From Mucilaginibacter sp. CSA2-8R (GTDB taxonomy: Bacteria; Bacteroidota; Bacteroidia; Sphingobacteriales; Sphingobacteriaceae), in NCBI RefSeq assembly GCF_038806765.1, contig NZ_CP152389.1:2728001-2792000 (forward strand): 64,000 nt of DNA, in the 5' to 3' direction. The translations under genes and the position numbers were made by a program. The notes below the pieces were generated by a model. It was not told the DNA's origin. It did not search any database and saw nothing but the letters and a program-made list of their open reading frames with translations. Positions 55,183 to 63,409 of this stretch are shown here, one piece after another. Every line of letters begins with the position of its first letter. Position 1 is the first letter of the stretch.

Positions 55183-55355
55183 ATGTATTACAACTTTGAG
55201 ATAAATATAGAAAAGTTAGATCAAGACAACATCAACTTTATATACATCAAATAACGATCGCTTTAACATTTATAAATAAAAGTTAAATAAATTTACCAAA
55301 GAGAAAATACACCAACTTAAATGTGTACCTTGCACACTTAGTAAATTAAATTATA

Positions 55356-55550
55356 ATGCAAAAAGAAGGAACGGTAAAATTTTTCGATACCGAAAAAGGT
55401 TTTGGATTTATTTCACAGCGTGACGACAGACATGACGTTTTTGTACACTCCACTGGCCTGATTGACCCAATACACGAAAATGACCAGGTTAAGTTTGATG
55501 TGGAACAAGGCAAAAAAGGCCTTAACGCCATAAATGTTAAAATAGCTTAA
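55356..55550 (+). CDS. Cold-shock protein
   Basis: A 64-residue CspA-like OB-fold protein with RNP1 KGFGFIS and RNP2 DVFVHS. It binds RNA and single-stranded DNA and acts as an RNA chaperone. It precedes two small ORFs on the same strand, the first starting 81 bases later. The 170-base AT-rich gap upstream may hold a long 5' leader, as is usual for cold-shock genes. Confidence 0.95.
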   Translation: MQKEGTVKFFDTEKGFGFISQRDDRHDVFVHSTGLIDPIHENDQVKFDVEQGKKGLNAINVKIA

Positions 55551-55631
55551 TCTATTATATCCATTATTATGAAGCATTCCAGAATCAACGGGATTGCTTT
55601 TATTCATCTATAAAAAATTAAATTCGAAATC

Positions 55632-55766
55632 ATGAGCAAAGATAAAGGCAGCAAAAACATAAAAAAGGCACCAAGTACAGACCTTTCAAAATCCAAGTCA
55701 GATTATCAGAGCGGAAAAGGTTCAGTTTCTCAAGACGTTGTGGCTCCTAAAAACAAAAAGAAATAA
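55632..55766 (+). CDS. Small basic 44-residue protein
   Basis: ATG at 55632 opens a 44-residue lysine-rich frame (MSKDKGSKNIKKAPSTDLSK, ending PKNKKK). Its TAA shares its last base with the ATG of the next gene, so translation is probably coupled. Small basic proteins of this look recur in Sphingobacteriaceae, as far as I remember; they may bind nucleic acid. It sits 81 bases after the cold-shock gene. Confidence 0.65.
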   Translation: MSKDKGSKNIKKAPSTDLSKSKSDYQSGKGSVSQDVVAPKNKKK

Positions 55767-56083
55767 TGAGTATCACCGAACGTATTGAAAGACAAGCAAG
55801 TCTGTATTTTTTTGATCTTCATAACTTCTCTCGTGAGAACGGCTGCCAGACAGACAATAACTGGCAATTGAAGCAGGCAACACTGGACGAAAAGAAAGAA
55901 CTTGAAGGATACTATCAGCTAACCATAGCTTCAAAGTATTTACCCGAAGAAATGGATCAATTGTTAAAAATGGTAAATCATAAGCTTAGCAATTCGCCGT
56001 TAGCTAAAGAAATTGATACTGCCTCAAACAAAAAAGAAGGACAATACTTAGTTGCCTTTCATACGGGTAAGCTTAAACGTTGA
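55766..56083 (+). CDS. Small protein of unknown function
   Basis: A 105-residue protein (MSITERIERQASLYFFDLHN, later LPEEMDQLLKMVNHKLSNS) with no signal peptide and mixed helix/strand character. It starts on the stop of the 44-residue gene and ends 27 bases before the convergent GT39-type gene. No family is recognised. Confidence 0.65.
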   Translation: MSITERIERQASLYFFDLHNFSRENGCQTDNNWQLKQATLDEKKELEGYYQLTIASKYLPEEMDQLLKMVNHKLSNSPLAKEIDTASNKKEGQYLVAFHTGKLKR

Positions 56084-56110
56084 TGGTAAGGCGCAACGCA
56101 TTGCTATCGA

Positions 56111-57664
56111 TTAATCAACACTTTCGCCCAAAAACTTCTTACGTGCAGCCTGGTATCGTTTTTTAATAACGATGTTGGGCCTGTATAATAAATAAATATT
56201 CATGCCCTGCACGCTGGCATCTGGATTATTCACCGTACCTATCCATTTAACGTTTTCGGCCAAAGCAGAAACGCTTATGATGCTCTCTTTTGAAAGATAT
56301 ATAACTTTTTGATGGTCTAAATTCTTAGGCGACCATAACGCCAGACTGTTGTCGGCAGAAATTATCTCTGGATAATGTGCAGGCAGATAAAATGTCAAAG
56401 CTCCGGCAACAGCGTAAGCGTCTGTTAAAATCACTGATTGGTTAAGTTCGTTGTTGGTTAACTGCTTGCAGGCGCTTGCCGTTTTATCAGCCAGTTCCTG
56501 CCAGCCCAGCATATCGGCATAAAACTGCGGCAGGCTGTGCAATTTCCCATCGTCCCACTGAAAAGGTTGGGTAAGCGTAGTATAACGGCGCATCAACTGT
56601 ATATATGCTTTAGTTTTACCAAACGGTAAAACAGGCAAAACCACTGGTAAAGCGATAAGTGAGGTGGCGGTTATTAAACCAATTAACAATGCCTGAGGGA
56701 TATGTTTAAAACGCTGCATCATGTTTTCCCAACAAACCCCGCCCACAGCAAACAACGCCGGAAAAGCACCTAAGCTATAATATATTTTTCCGTGCAGCAG
56801 TATCAATACAGCTACGATAAGTAAGAATGCAAAAGCTAAAAACCTATATTTACTTATGTCTTGCCTGTCAAATATTAAGTAACTTAAACCAGCCAGCCAA
56901 ACCGCCATTCCGGCGCCATGAAAAAACGTAAGCTGAAACAACAGTTCGGCTGCGCCCGGGTACATACTGTGTTTACCTACTAAACCTAAATAATTTAGTA
57001 TAGGAAAGTGATGCATGAACTGCCAGATCAGGTTAGGCGTGCTCACTAAGAGTGCTATTGCAAATGCTTTAAGTAAGTTTATTGGTTTAATTAGCCTTCG
57101 TTGCGAAGTCAGCAGCAAGCCAACCAATAAGGCTATCACATATAACAGTATGGTGTACTTATTAAGTATGCCAAGCCCCACAGTAAAAGCTGCACCGTAC
57201 AAGTACAATTGCTTTTCACTTTTTATAAATTTAACAATCAGATAGCTAAGCAATGTCCATAAAAAAACATCAAAAGCTACGGGTTGTAAAAAATAAGAGG
57301 TAGCCAACAATGCCGGCGAACAAATCGTCCCCAGGCATGCTACTGAAATAGCAAATCGCTTGCCGCCTAAATCCCGGGCGATTATACCGACTAGGCCGAC
57401 AGTAAACGCTGAAAATAAAGTCGGAATTACGCGCCAGGCAAAAACCGATTCACCAAAACACCAGGAAGATATTTTTGCCACAAATGCAATCAACGGAGAG
57501 TTGTCCAGATAGCCCCATTGCAGATGACGACTTAAAGCAATGTAGTAAAGCTCATCGCCGTGAATACCATAGTTGTGATTGGCAACGAAATGAACAACCA
57601 GCTTGGCTAAGGCAAAAGCAAATATTAATCGTAGTGTTGATTGATGAGTACCGGTTTGCGTCAA
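56111..57664 (-). CDS. GT39/PMT_2-type membrane glycosyltransferase
   Basis: A 517-residue integral membrane protein with many transmembrane helices. The N-terminal catalytic loop has HGDELYYIALSRHL, the acidic motif of dolichyl/undecaprenyl-phosphate-sugar mannosyltransferases (ArnT/PMT), then YLDNSPLIAFV. It should move a sugar from a lipid carrier to an acceptor at the outer face of the inner membrane. No in-frame ATG lies between the stop upstream and the catalytic loop, so I used the TTG at 57664. A direct repeat (GTTATCCTGCT) lies at 57668 and 57688. It faces the small genes head to tail. Confidence 0.85.
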   Translation of the reverse strand: MTQTGTHQSTLRLIFAFALAKLVVHFVANHNYGIHGDELYYIALSRHLQWGYLDNSPLIAFVAKISSWCFGESVFAWRVIPTLFSAFTVGLVGIIARDLGGKRFAISVACLGTICSPALLATSYFLQPVAFDVFLWTLLSYLIVKFIKSEKQLYLYGAAFTVGLGILNKYTILLYVIALLVGLLLTSQRRLIKPINLLKAFAIALLVSTPNLIWQFMHHFPILNYLGLVGKHSMYPGAAELLFQLTFFHGAGMAVWLAGLSYLIFDRQDISKYRFLAFAFLLIVAVLILLHGKIYYSLGAFPALFAVGGVCWENMMQRFKHIPQALLIGLITATSLIALPVVLPVLPFGKTKAYIQLMRRYTTLTQPFQWDDGKLHSLPQFYADMLGWQELADKTASACKQLTNNELNQSVILTDAYAVAGALTFYLPAHYPEIISADNSLALWSPKNLDHQKVIYLSKESIISVSALAENVKWIGTVNNPDASVQGMNIYLLYRPNIVIKKRYQAARKKFLGESVD

Positions 57665-57837
57665 ATGGTTATCCTGCTAAGTTCACTGTTATCCTGCTTT
57701 GAATTTCAGGATGCGTTATTAAAACTTGCTTCCAACCGAAATGTTTTCTTACCAGCGTAAGGTACCCAGTTAATTAGTGATGCGGAAAGTTAAGATATAT
57801 AATAGCGCAGATAACCGCATTGCAGATAAAACCTCTA

Positions 57838-58692
57838 CTACTTTATTTGGACGATGCCATTGCCAACTGCTGGGAAGCGTTTATAAACAACCCCGTCGTG
57901 ACCGGGAATGATGTATTTAGATTGCTTAACCATAGTTTTCATTCTTTTCATGGCTGCTATATAACCTGCCGGACTGAGAGTGCCGCCTTTTACCGGTGGT
58001 AGAAGTTGACGGATATTTGCTTCAATCCATACATTATCTGATGCAATAATGGTGGGCTGTTTGATTTTATCCACCAATACATACTGTGAGCCGTAAGTAT
58101 GCTTTGAGCCGGTGAAAACCTTAATACCAGGCAAAATTTGCTGGTTGTCTCCGCTAATTAATTTTAGTCTGCCGGCAAGATTTAACTCAGTCAGCTTTCT
58201 AACATCGCGCTTGGCAAAACCACCTGTATCTTTGGGCTGCTGCCAGGCACGACCTACAAAGTAATCAAAATCTTCTTTTTGCATCCAAAATTGAGCTTTT
58301 GGAAAATGGTTTACGCCATCAATATGGTCCCAGTGCGGATGGCTAATAATTACATCGGTAACATCTTCAGGCTTGACACCCAACTGCCTCAAAGCAGAAT
58401 CGGGCCGAATGTAAGAACTAAGCTGAAACTCTTTCGCATCCTCAATATCGCGCTCAAACCCTGCATCTACTAATATGCAACGGCCAGTGCTGCTTTTAAT
58501 GAGCCAGATAGAAAATGTAATATCAAGCTGTTCGGTCTTTGACCCACCCTGGGCCCAGTCGGCCGCTGTAAACGGGTAACCGGAATGGGCAAAGGGCACA
58601 GCATAAATTTTATAGGCCGGTGTCTGTGCATCTACATCTGTATGGATAACAAAAAGAAATACAGTAATCAGGAGACTGATACGGTAAAGCAT
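57838..58692 (-). CDS. MBL-fold metallohydrolase (lactonase-like), secreted
   Basis: A 284-residue secreted metallo-beta-lactamase-fold enzyme with signal peptide (MLYRISLLITVFLFVIHTDVDA). The zinc motif is ISHPHWDHIDGV (HxHWDH), and further ligands are in GSKHTYGSQYV, ASDNVW and IIPGHDGVV. This pattern fits N-acyl homoserine lactonase-like or related hydrolases; periplasmic location suggests action on external lactones or esters. No other quorum-sensing gene is near, so the substrate is open. It is a single gene. Confidence 0.87.
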   Translation of the reverse strand: MLYRISLLITVFLFVIHTDVDAQTPAYKIYAVPFAHSGYPFTAADWAQGGSKTEQLDITFSIWLIKSSTGRCILVDAGFERDIEDAKEFQLSSYIRPDSALRQLGVKPEDVTDVIISHPHWDHIDGVNHFPKAQFWMQKEDFDYFVGRAWQQPKDTGGFAKRDVRKLTELNLAGRLKLISGDNQQILPGIKVFTGSKHTYGSQYVLVDKIKQPTIIASDNVWIEANIRQLLPPVKGGTLSPAGYIAAMKRMKTMVKQSKYIIPGHDGVVYKRFPAVGNGIVQIK

Positions 58693-58865
58693 GCTGGTTA
58701 AAATTTATATAAAAGCTAATTTATCAAAATGCTATAAAACAGTAGGCTGAGCCTACTGTAAAAAGGTTTGTTATTTTAATTTTTTGCAATTCAGCTCTTT
58801 TGAACCGATATTATTAAAACTATAATGGCTGCAAAACGCTGTTATAAATTATAAACACTTGTATT

Positions 58866-59069
58866 ATGACGAAGCACACTTTTCCGAACCAGCCGGAGGA
58901 AATGCCGAGTATTACGCCCCAACCCGAAATAGAGCGCCCGGGAGACCCAACTGAACCCACTATACCACAGGAAGCGCCAGATTACATTCCGCAGAAATGC
59001 CTGAGGAAAGTCCCGCACCAGAGATCAGGCCGGACGAACCGCCTTTGCAAAGCGGTATCAGATAGTTAA
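58866..59069 (+). pseudogene. Small Pro/Glu-rich ORF, probably frameshifted
   Basis: The ORF begins MTKHTFPNQPEEMPSITPQP and continues Pro/Glu-rich to DYIP. After the CCG codon (58989-58991) the frame becomes QKCLRKVPHQRSG and ends at TAA 59067. Reading from 58994 in another frame gives EMPEESPAPEIRPDEPPL and stops at TAG 59063, which continues the same composition. One missing base, perhaps a lost G in CCGGCAG, would restore a protein of about 66 residues. I remember similar short Pro/Glu-rich proteins in this group. A sequencing error is equally possible. Confidence 0.55.
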
Positions 59070-59147
59070 CAAGTAATGCCTTTGCCTTTAGGTAAGGGCA
59101 TTAAAACCATTTTGCAGGCAGCTGTACTCAAACTGAGATAAGGACCG

Positions 59148-61538
59148 TTAATTTTCTTTTAAGCTTTTAACCGGATTAACGGTTGCCGTTTTAAAAGTTA
59201 ACAAACTGATTAACCCTCCGGTTAAAATCAGCAATGTTACCATCGTGACGATGAAGGGAAACGGTGAGAGATTAACCCGGTAAGCATATCCATCTAACCA
59301 CTTACTCATTAATGCATAAGCAACCGGGCAAGCTATCAGTCCGGCGGTCACCACCGTTTTCAAAAAGTCTTTCATAAAAAGCATAATGATGCCATTTACG
59401 GACGAGCCCATTACTTTCCTGATTCCGATTTCTTTGATTCGCGTTTGGAGATTGATAGAGATTAAGCCTAATACGCCTAAAAGCACAATAACTACAGCAA
59501 ATGAAGTTGCCACATAAGATGCCTTTTTCATCTGCATCTCGGTTTGGTACATTTTGGCAAGTGCACTATCTACAAAGTTATATTCGAAGGGCGCATCGGG
59601 TAAAAGTTCAGTCCACTTGTTTTGCAATTCACTTAGTGCCTGTTCCATATTACCCGGCTTCAGTTTAACCGACAAAAAGCGATAGGTGGTATTATCAAGC
59701 ACGTGAACAAAAGTGACCGGTTTTACCTGCTCGTGCATAGTTCCGAACTGAAAATCTTGTGTCACGCCGCAAATAGTCATCACGGGCATGCCCTGGGCTT
59801 TAAATTGCTGCCCGATGGCCGCCTGAGGACTGGCAAAGTCTAACTGCTTTACCTGCGACTCGTTGATGACTACTTGCGCCGAATTACCGGAAGAATGCTG
59901 TGGTTTAAAAAATTCACCGGCTATCATTTTAATGCCGTAAGTATTTGCATAGTAATTATCAGTGGGTAGAACGATTGACGGAAATGCCCGGGTTGAATCG
60001 TCGGACATGCGATAAGCCTGCAAGGAGCCTCCAAAGTTACCGTCCGGAATTGAATACGATAGTGATACGCTGCTGATTTGCGGCATAGCGGCAAGTTGCG
60101 AGCGTACAAATTCCATTTTCTGTACCCCCTGCTCTGACCAGTCCCTTGGCACCTGGGCATACACTATATAATCCTTTTCATAGCCAAGCTTCTTACCGAA
60201 AAACAAGTTCACTTGTTTCGAAATGATGATGGCACTGCTCAGCACAATAGCCGCCATGCTGAATTGGAATGCGATGAGTATTTTTCTGAAAAGCACTTTA
60301 TCCTTTATCTGCCGAACGTTTCCTTTTAGTGAGCTGATAGAGTTTATTTGCGATAAAACCAAAGCCGGATAAAAACCTGCCAACAGGCCAACCGTGAGCG
60401 CAATGAGCACTGGCAAAAAGTAAAAATAAATAGGAAGGGCGAAAATACCGGCGAGCTCGGCATTAAGCATAGCACCGAAAAGTGGCCTGGCAATTACATA
60501 AATAACAAGGGCTAATAAGGTTGACAGGGTAACGATCACCACAGATTCGGTTAGGAACTGAACCATCAAATGTTTTTTCAGTCCGCCTAATACTTTGCGT
60601 ATGCCCATCTCCTTTAACCTTTGTGATGAGCTGCTGATGCTAATGTTAACAAAATTCACGATGGCCATCATCATGATGAAAACAGTGGTGATGCAAAGGA
60701 TGTACAACATTTTCTGCTCTCCACGCAAATGATACTCGTGGAGCGGCACAGCATATGGCGTTAAGTTTTGGTTAGCCGGGTAGCCGGTATGCTTTTTTAC
60801 CAACGTGCTCATGGCCAGATTAAGGCTTTTAAGGCTGGCTCCCTGTTTTAGCTCAATGAGCCCGATGGTATAAAAGTTTGACCATCCGTCAAGGCTCCGT
60901 CCAAAATAGTTAGACGCCCTTACCGGTAAAAAAAGACCAAAGCTGCTGTTGCCTGATTGAGTAACTGTATTTTGCGGCAAATTTTTGAGCACACCGCTAA
61001 CTTCAAATAGTTTTTTTTCGCCCGAAAAGTTTTCCAGACTAATGGCCTCCCCTATAACATCGGTCTTACCAAAAAATTTTGAGGCTACACCTTCTGTTAT
61101 TACCACCGAGTTAGGATTACTTAACGCAGTTTTAGCATTGCCGTATTTAAACCGGAAACCATACATGTTAAACAGCGTACTATCGCCGATGGATGTCAAT
61201 TCTCTGAAATGCCGGTCGCGGACAGAGGCTACCACAGTGATGCCGTCCCAGTGGTAGTAGTTAGCGACAATATTGGGGTATTGCTCTTTGAGCGCACGCG
61301 GTAAGCCGGCTATTGTGGTGTTTTCTAACCTCATGTTAGGGTCTTTCCACCGGCTTTGTATAATGTACTGTTGATTAATATTAGTTAGGCCGGCATTCAC
61401 CTGGTACTGCTGCCAAACAAAGATGCCAATGGTAAAACTAAGTGCCATAGCTACCGATAAGCCAAATATGTTTACAACCGAAATAAAAGTTTTTCGCCAG
61501 ATATTTCGCCAGGCTATGATAAGGTAGTTGTACAGCAT
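59148..61538 (-). CDS. FtsX-like ABC transporter permease, paralogue 3
   Basis: A 796-residue permease with the same duplicated FtsX layout as those at 42369 and 49734: start helix (FGLSVAMALSFTIGIFVWQQ), periplasmic domain, FtsX core with NFVNISISSSSQRLKEMGIR and the loop RKVLGGLKKHL, second periplasmic domain and a C-terminal core (GLISINLQTRIKEIGIRKVM). No ATPase gene is adjacent. The upstream region lacks the half-site array present for paralogues 1 and 2; a 10-base palindrome TGCACGTGCA is at 61572-61581. Function as an efflux or lipoprotein-traffic permease is inferred from family. Confidence 0.9.
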   Translation of the reverse strand: MLYNYLIIAWRNIWRKTFISVVNIFGLSVAMALSFTIGIFVWQQYQVNAGLTNINQQYIIQSRWKDPNMRLENTTIAGLPRALKEQYPNIVANYYHWDGITVVASVRDRHFRELTSIGDSTLFNMYGFRFKYGNAKTALSNPNSVVITEGVASKFFGKTDVIGEAISLENFSGEKKLFEVSGVLKNLPQNTVTQSGNSSFGLFLPVRASNYFGRSLDGWSNFYTIGLIELKQGASLKSLNLAMSTLVKKHTGYPANQNLTPYAVPLHEYHLRGEQKMLYILCITTVFIMMMAIVNFVNISISSSSQRLKEMGIRKVLGGLKKHLMVQFLTESVVIVTLSTLLALVIYVIARPLFGAMLNAELAGIFALPIYFYFLPVLIALTVGLLAGFYPALVLSQINSISSLKGNVRQIKDKVLFRKILIAFQFSMAAIVLSSAIIISKQVNLFFGKKLGYEKDYIVYAQVPRDWSEQGVQKMEFVRSQLAAMPQISSVSLSYSIPDGNFGGSLQAYRMSDDSTRAFPSIVLPTDNYYANTYGIKMIAGEFFKPQHSSGNSAQVVINESQVKQLDFASPQAAIGQQFKAQGMPVMTICGVTQDFQFGTMHEQVKPVTFVHVLDNTTYRFLSVKLKPGNMEQALSELQNKWTELLPDAPFEYNFVDSALAKMYQTEMQMKKASYVATSFAVVIVLLGVLGLISINLQTRIKEIGIRKVMGSSVNGIIMLFMKDFLKTVVTAGLIACPVAYALMSKWLDGYAYRVNLSPFPFIVTMVTLLILTGGLISLLTFKTATVNPVKSLKEN

Positions 61539-62185
61539 ATTTAAAGAGTTTATCTAAGTTATCGTTTAAAATGCACGTGCACAAAACGTTAACATTATTT
61601 AACAAGCGGAAAGTGAGTATAAATTTTCAAGAGAAGATTTATCGAGCCACACACACATTAGGTCCGCTTAATGGAAACACTGTAGAAAGAAAAACCTTGT
61701 CAAAAATATACCAAAGGCTATGCAATAGTAACCCCGACAACATTGGACCTCTTATATCCAGAACAGGATTCTAAAACTACCAATTTATTGACATACTTAT
61801 TTAGATGACGATGTAACGATGTAAATTATAGGATTTAAAACATTTATTGAACAACAATCAGTTTATTCTGGCTGAAAGGCATTCTTAGCTATCTGCAAGT
61901 ATGAAATGCCAGGGCCGGTCATTATATCATTTGGCCAGCATTTACGGAGATAAAAAACCGTATCACTTGTTTTGTGATACAGCGTCTTCAATGTGCGCAC
62001 GAATGGGTGCTTCTCGAACCATTTTACGGATGACTTAAAGTTATTGGCCAATTTGGAAAAGTGATAGCGCTTACTCTGACATCAAGTAAACTACACTTAA
62101 AATTATCAAAATTATTTCCTGATTATTAGAGCAAATGCCCTCACTTTTTTAATAGTGGTTGATATGTATATTTGAGCTACAACAG
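61539..62185. other. AT-rich gap with no supported gene
   Basis: About 650 bases between permease 3 and the zinc-ribbon protein. It is AT-rich. A 67-residue ORF (plus, 61571-61774) and a 62-residue ORF with TTG start (minus, 61863-62051) have no recognisable content; I do not call them. The palindrome TGCACGTGCA (61572-61581) is the only clear repeat. The -7 box for the next gene is at its end. Confidence 0.5.
62167..62174 (+). promoter_or_regulatory. -7 box for the zinc-ribbon gene
   Basis: TATATTTG is an exact TAnnTTTG match ending 11 bases before the ATG at 62186, with a T-run near the -33 region (62145-62150). It favours the ATG at 62186 over the one at 62159 as start. Confidence 0.45.
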
Positions 62186-63142
62186 ATGGAAGATTACTCA
62201 AATCGTTTATCCGGCTACGATGATCGTATGCTGATTTTGATGGCTACAGTCGACAGGGGCCGATATCATGATTTTGCTATCGAAGCTGCGAAACGTTTGT
62301 TAGCCGACCGACACATTGATCTTACACAATATAACGAAGATTTTTATATAAGCGAGATAGCATCCGGCTATGGCGCGGGATGGGAAAAGTTGATCCGGAT
62401 AATGCTTGAAGAACTTAGAATTAATGGCTGGAATTGCGATATAACTGTCCATTATAAGGAAAAGTACGGTCAGTTCGAACTAAGCTTAGAAACGGACAAT
62501 TATATTTTAAACGAAATAATTAAAAAACATCTAACCATAATAAATTGCTCTTGTATGATTTGTGGTGAATATGGCGAGACAATGGAAGTTGCAGGATGGA
62601 ATTACACTTTATGTGAACATCATTTTATTGAAAAATACCCGATAATATATTATATTGATAATAAAGGCTTTACAATACGTAAAGAGCAATATTCATGGGA
62701 ACAAATATCTGAAATTAGCTTGCTCACTGCAGACTATAACACTAAAAGCGAAAACTTCCAGGATATTGCCATTGCCGAAGTATTCTTTTTTGATCAACGA
62801 GAAACAATCCTTTTATCAGGTGAGTGGGTAAACTGGTTTCTGTTTCTAAAAACAATTCCCTCAAGGCTTGCGCCGGTATGGCTCACCGGAGAGTTAGAAA
62901 AGTTTTATAAAACTCTTAAATATTGCCCGGTCTGTCAATTTCAATCTGTTCAAGAAGAATCTTGTTTTTACTGCGGCTTTTGGATGCCTTCTATCTTGAT
63001 GAAAAAAAATCGTGTTGAAAAAAAGGGTGAAGTATTTGATGAAAATGAAGTGTTTTTAAAAGAACAATCTTATCTAAAAATGCCCTCGTTTATCAATAAG
63101 CTTCGATCGTTGGAAAAATCATTTGTAAAGACAACATTATAA
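62186..63142 (+). CDS. Multi-domain zinc-ribbon protein of unknown function
   Basis: A 318-residue cytoplasmic protein. The N-terminal part (about 40-150) shows GAGWEKLIRIMLEELRINGW, then HYKEKYGQFELSLE, then CSCMICGEYG and GWNYTLCEHH. This order fits a widespread uncharacterised family with a GW...KEKFG...CxxCG...GW..TLCxxH pattern. Residues 165-230 look like a PH-like beta domain with YSWEQISEISLL. A C-terminal zinc ribbon has CPVCQFQ and CFYCGFW. Base composition is more AT-rich than its neighbours, so recent gain is possible. The ATG at 62186 was chosen because the -7 box ends just before it; the ATG at 62159 would lie inside the promoter. Confidence 0.7.
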   Translation: MEDYSNRLSGYDDRMLILMATVDRGRYHDFAIEAAKRLLADRHIDLTQYNEDFYISEIASGYGAGWEKLIRIMLEELRINGWNCDITVHYKEKYGQFELSLETDNYILNEIIKKHLTIINCSCMICGEYGETMEVAGWNYTLCEHHFIEKYPIIYYIDNKGFTIRKEQYSWEQISEISLLTADYNTKSENFQDIAIAEVFFFDQRETILLSGEWVNWFLFLKTIPSRLAPVWLTGELEKFYKTLKYCPVCQFQSVQEESCFYCGFWMPSILMKKNRVEKKGEVFDENEVFLKEQSYLKMPSFINKLRSLEKSFVKTTL

Positions 63143-63180
63143 ATCTTCTTCAAATGAACTACGTTTTATTCTGACTTATA

Positions 63181-63218
63181 AAAAACGAAAAAGGGACTCG
63201 CAACTTGCGAGTCCCCTT
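63181..63218 (-). terminator. Terminator of the tRNA-Arg gene
   Basis: On the minus strand the stem GGGACTCGCA (63193-63202) pairs with TGCGAGTCCC (63206-63215) around a three-base loop, and the following TTTTTCGTTTTT gives a strong U run. Confidence 0.85.
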
Positions 63219-63221
63219 ATG

Positions 63222-63294
63222 TGCACCCGAAGGGATTCGAACCCCTATCTCTAGAACCGGAATCTAAAATTCTATCCATTGAACTACGGGTGCC
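63222..63294 (-). tRNA. tRNA-Arg (anticodon CCG)
   Basis: On the minus strand the acceptor stem GCACCCG (5') pairs with CGGGTGC at the other end. The D arm is GTTC..GAAT, the anticodon stem TTAGA/TCTAG (with one G:T pair) with loop TTCCGGT gives anticodon CCG (63259-63261), and the T arm is AGGGG TTCGAAT CCCTT. It reads the CGG codon. No CCA is encoded. The terminator lies at 63181-63218. Confidence 0.95.
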
Positions 63295-63334
63295 GGTTTG
63301 TGCTGCAAATATATCGTTTTACATTCAAGAACCA

Positions 63335-63405
63335 AGAGCTAAGAACCAAGAGCCAGGAAAATCATCAAATCTTAACTTGGCTCCTGGCTCTCGGTTCTTA
63401 GCTCT
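63335..63405. repeat. 24-base inverted repeat with internal tandem units
   Basis: The left arm (63335-63358) and right arm (63382-63405) are 24 bases each and complementary apart from one position. The left side also contains a tandem copy of AAGAACCAAGAGC (63327-63339 and 63341-63353). It lies between tRNA-Arg and ychF and may be a repeated extragenic element or a terminator for ychF. Confidence 0.7.
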
Positions 63406-63409
63406 CTAA

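Noticed and set aside
61571..61774. 67-residue plus-strand ORF upstream of permease 3
   Set aside because: No recognisable sequence, no promoter or start signal and AT-rich composition.
61863..62051. 62-residue minus-strand ORF with TTG start
   Set aside because: No motif or start signal and the codons do not look like those of neighbouring genes.
63221..63409. 62-residue plus-strand ORF over the tRNA
   Set aside because: It runs across tRNA-Arg and the inverted repeat and begins with the usual tRNA-derived peptide (MHPKGFEPLS); no independent support.
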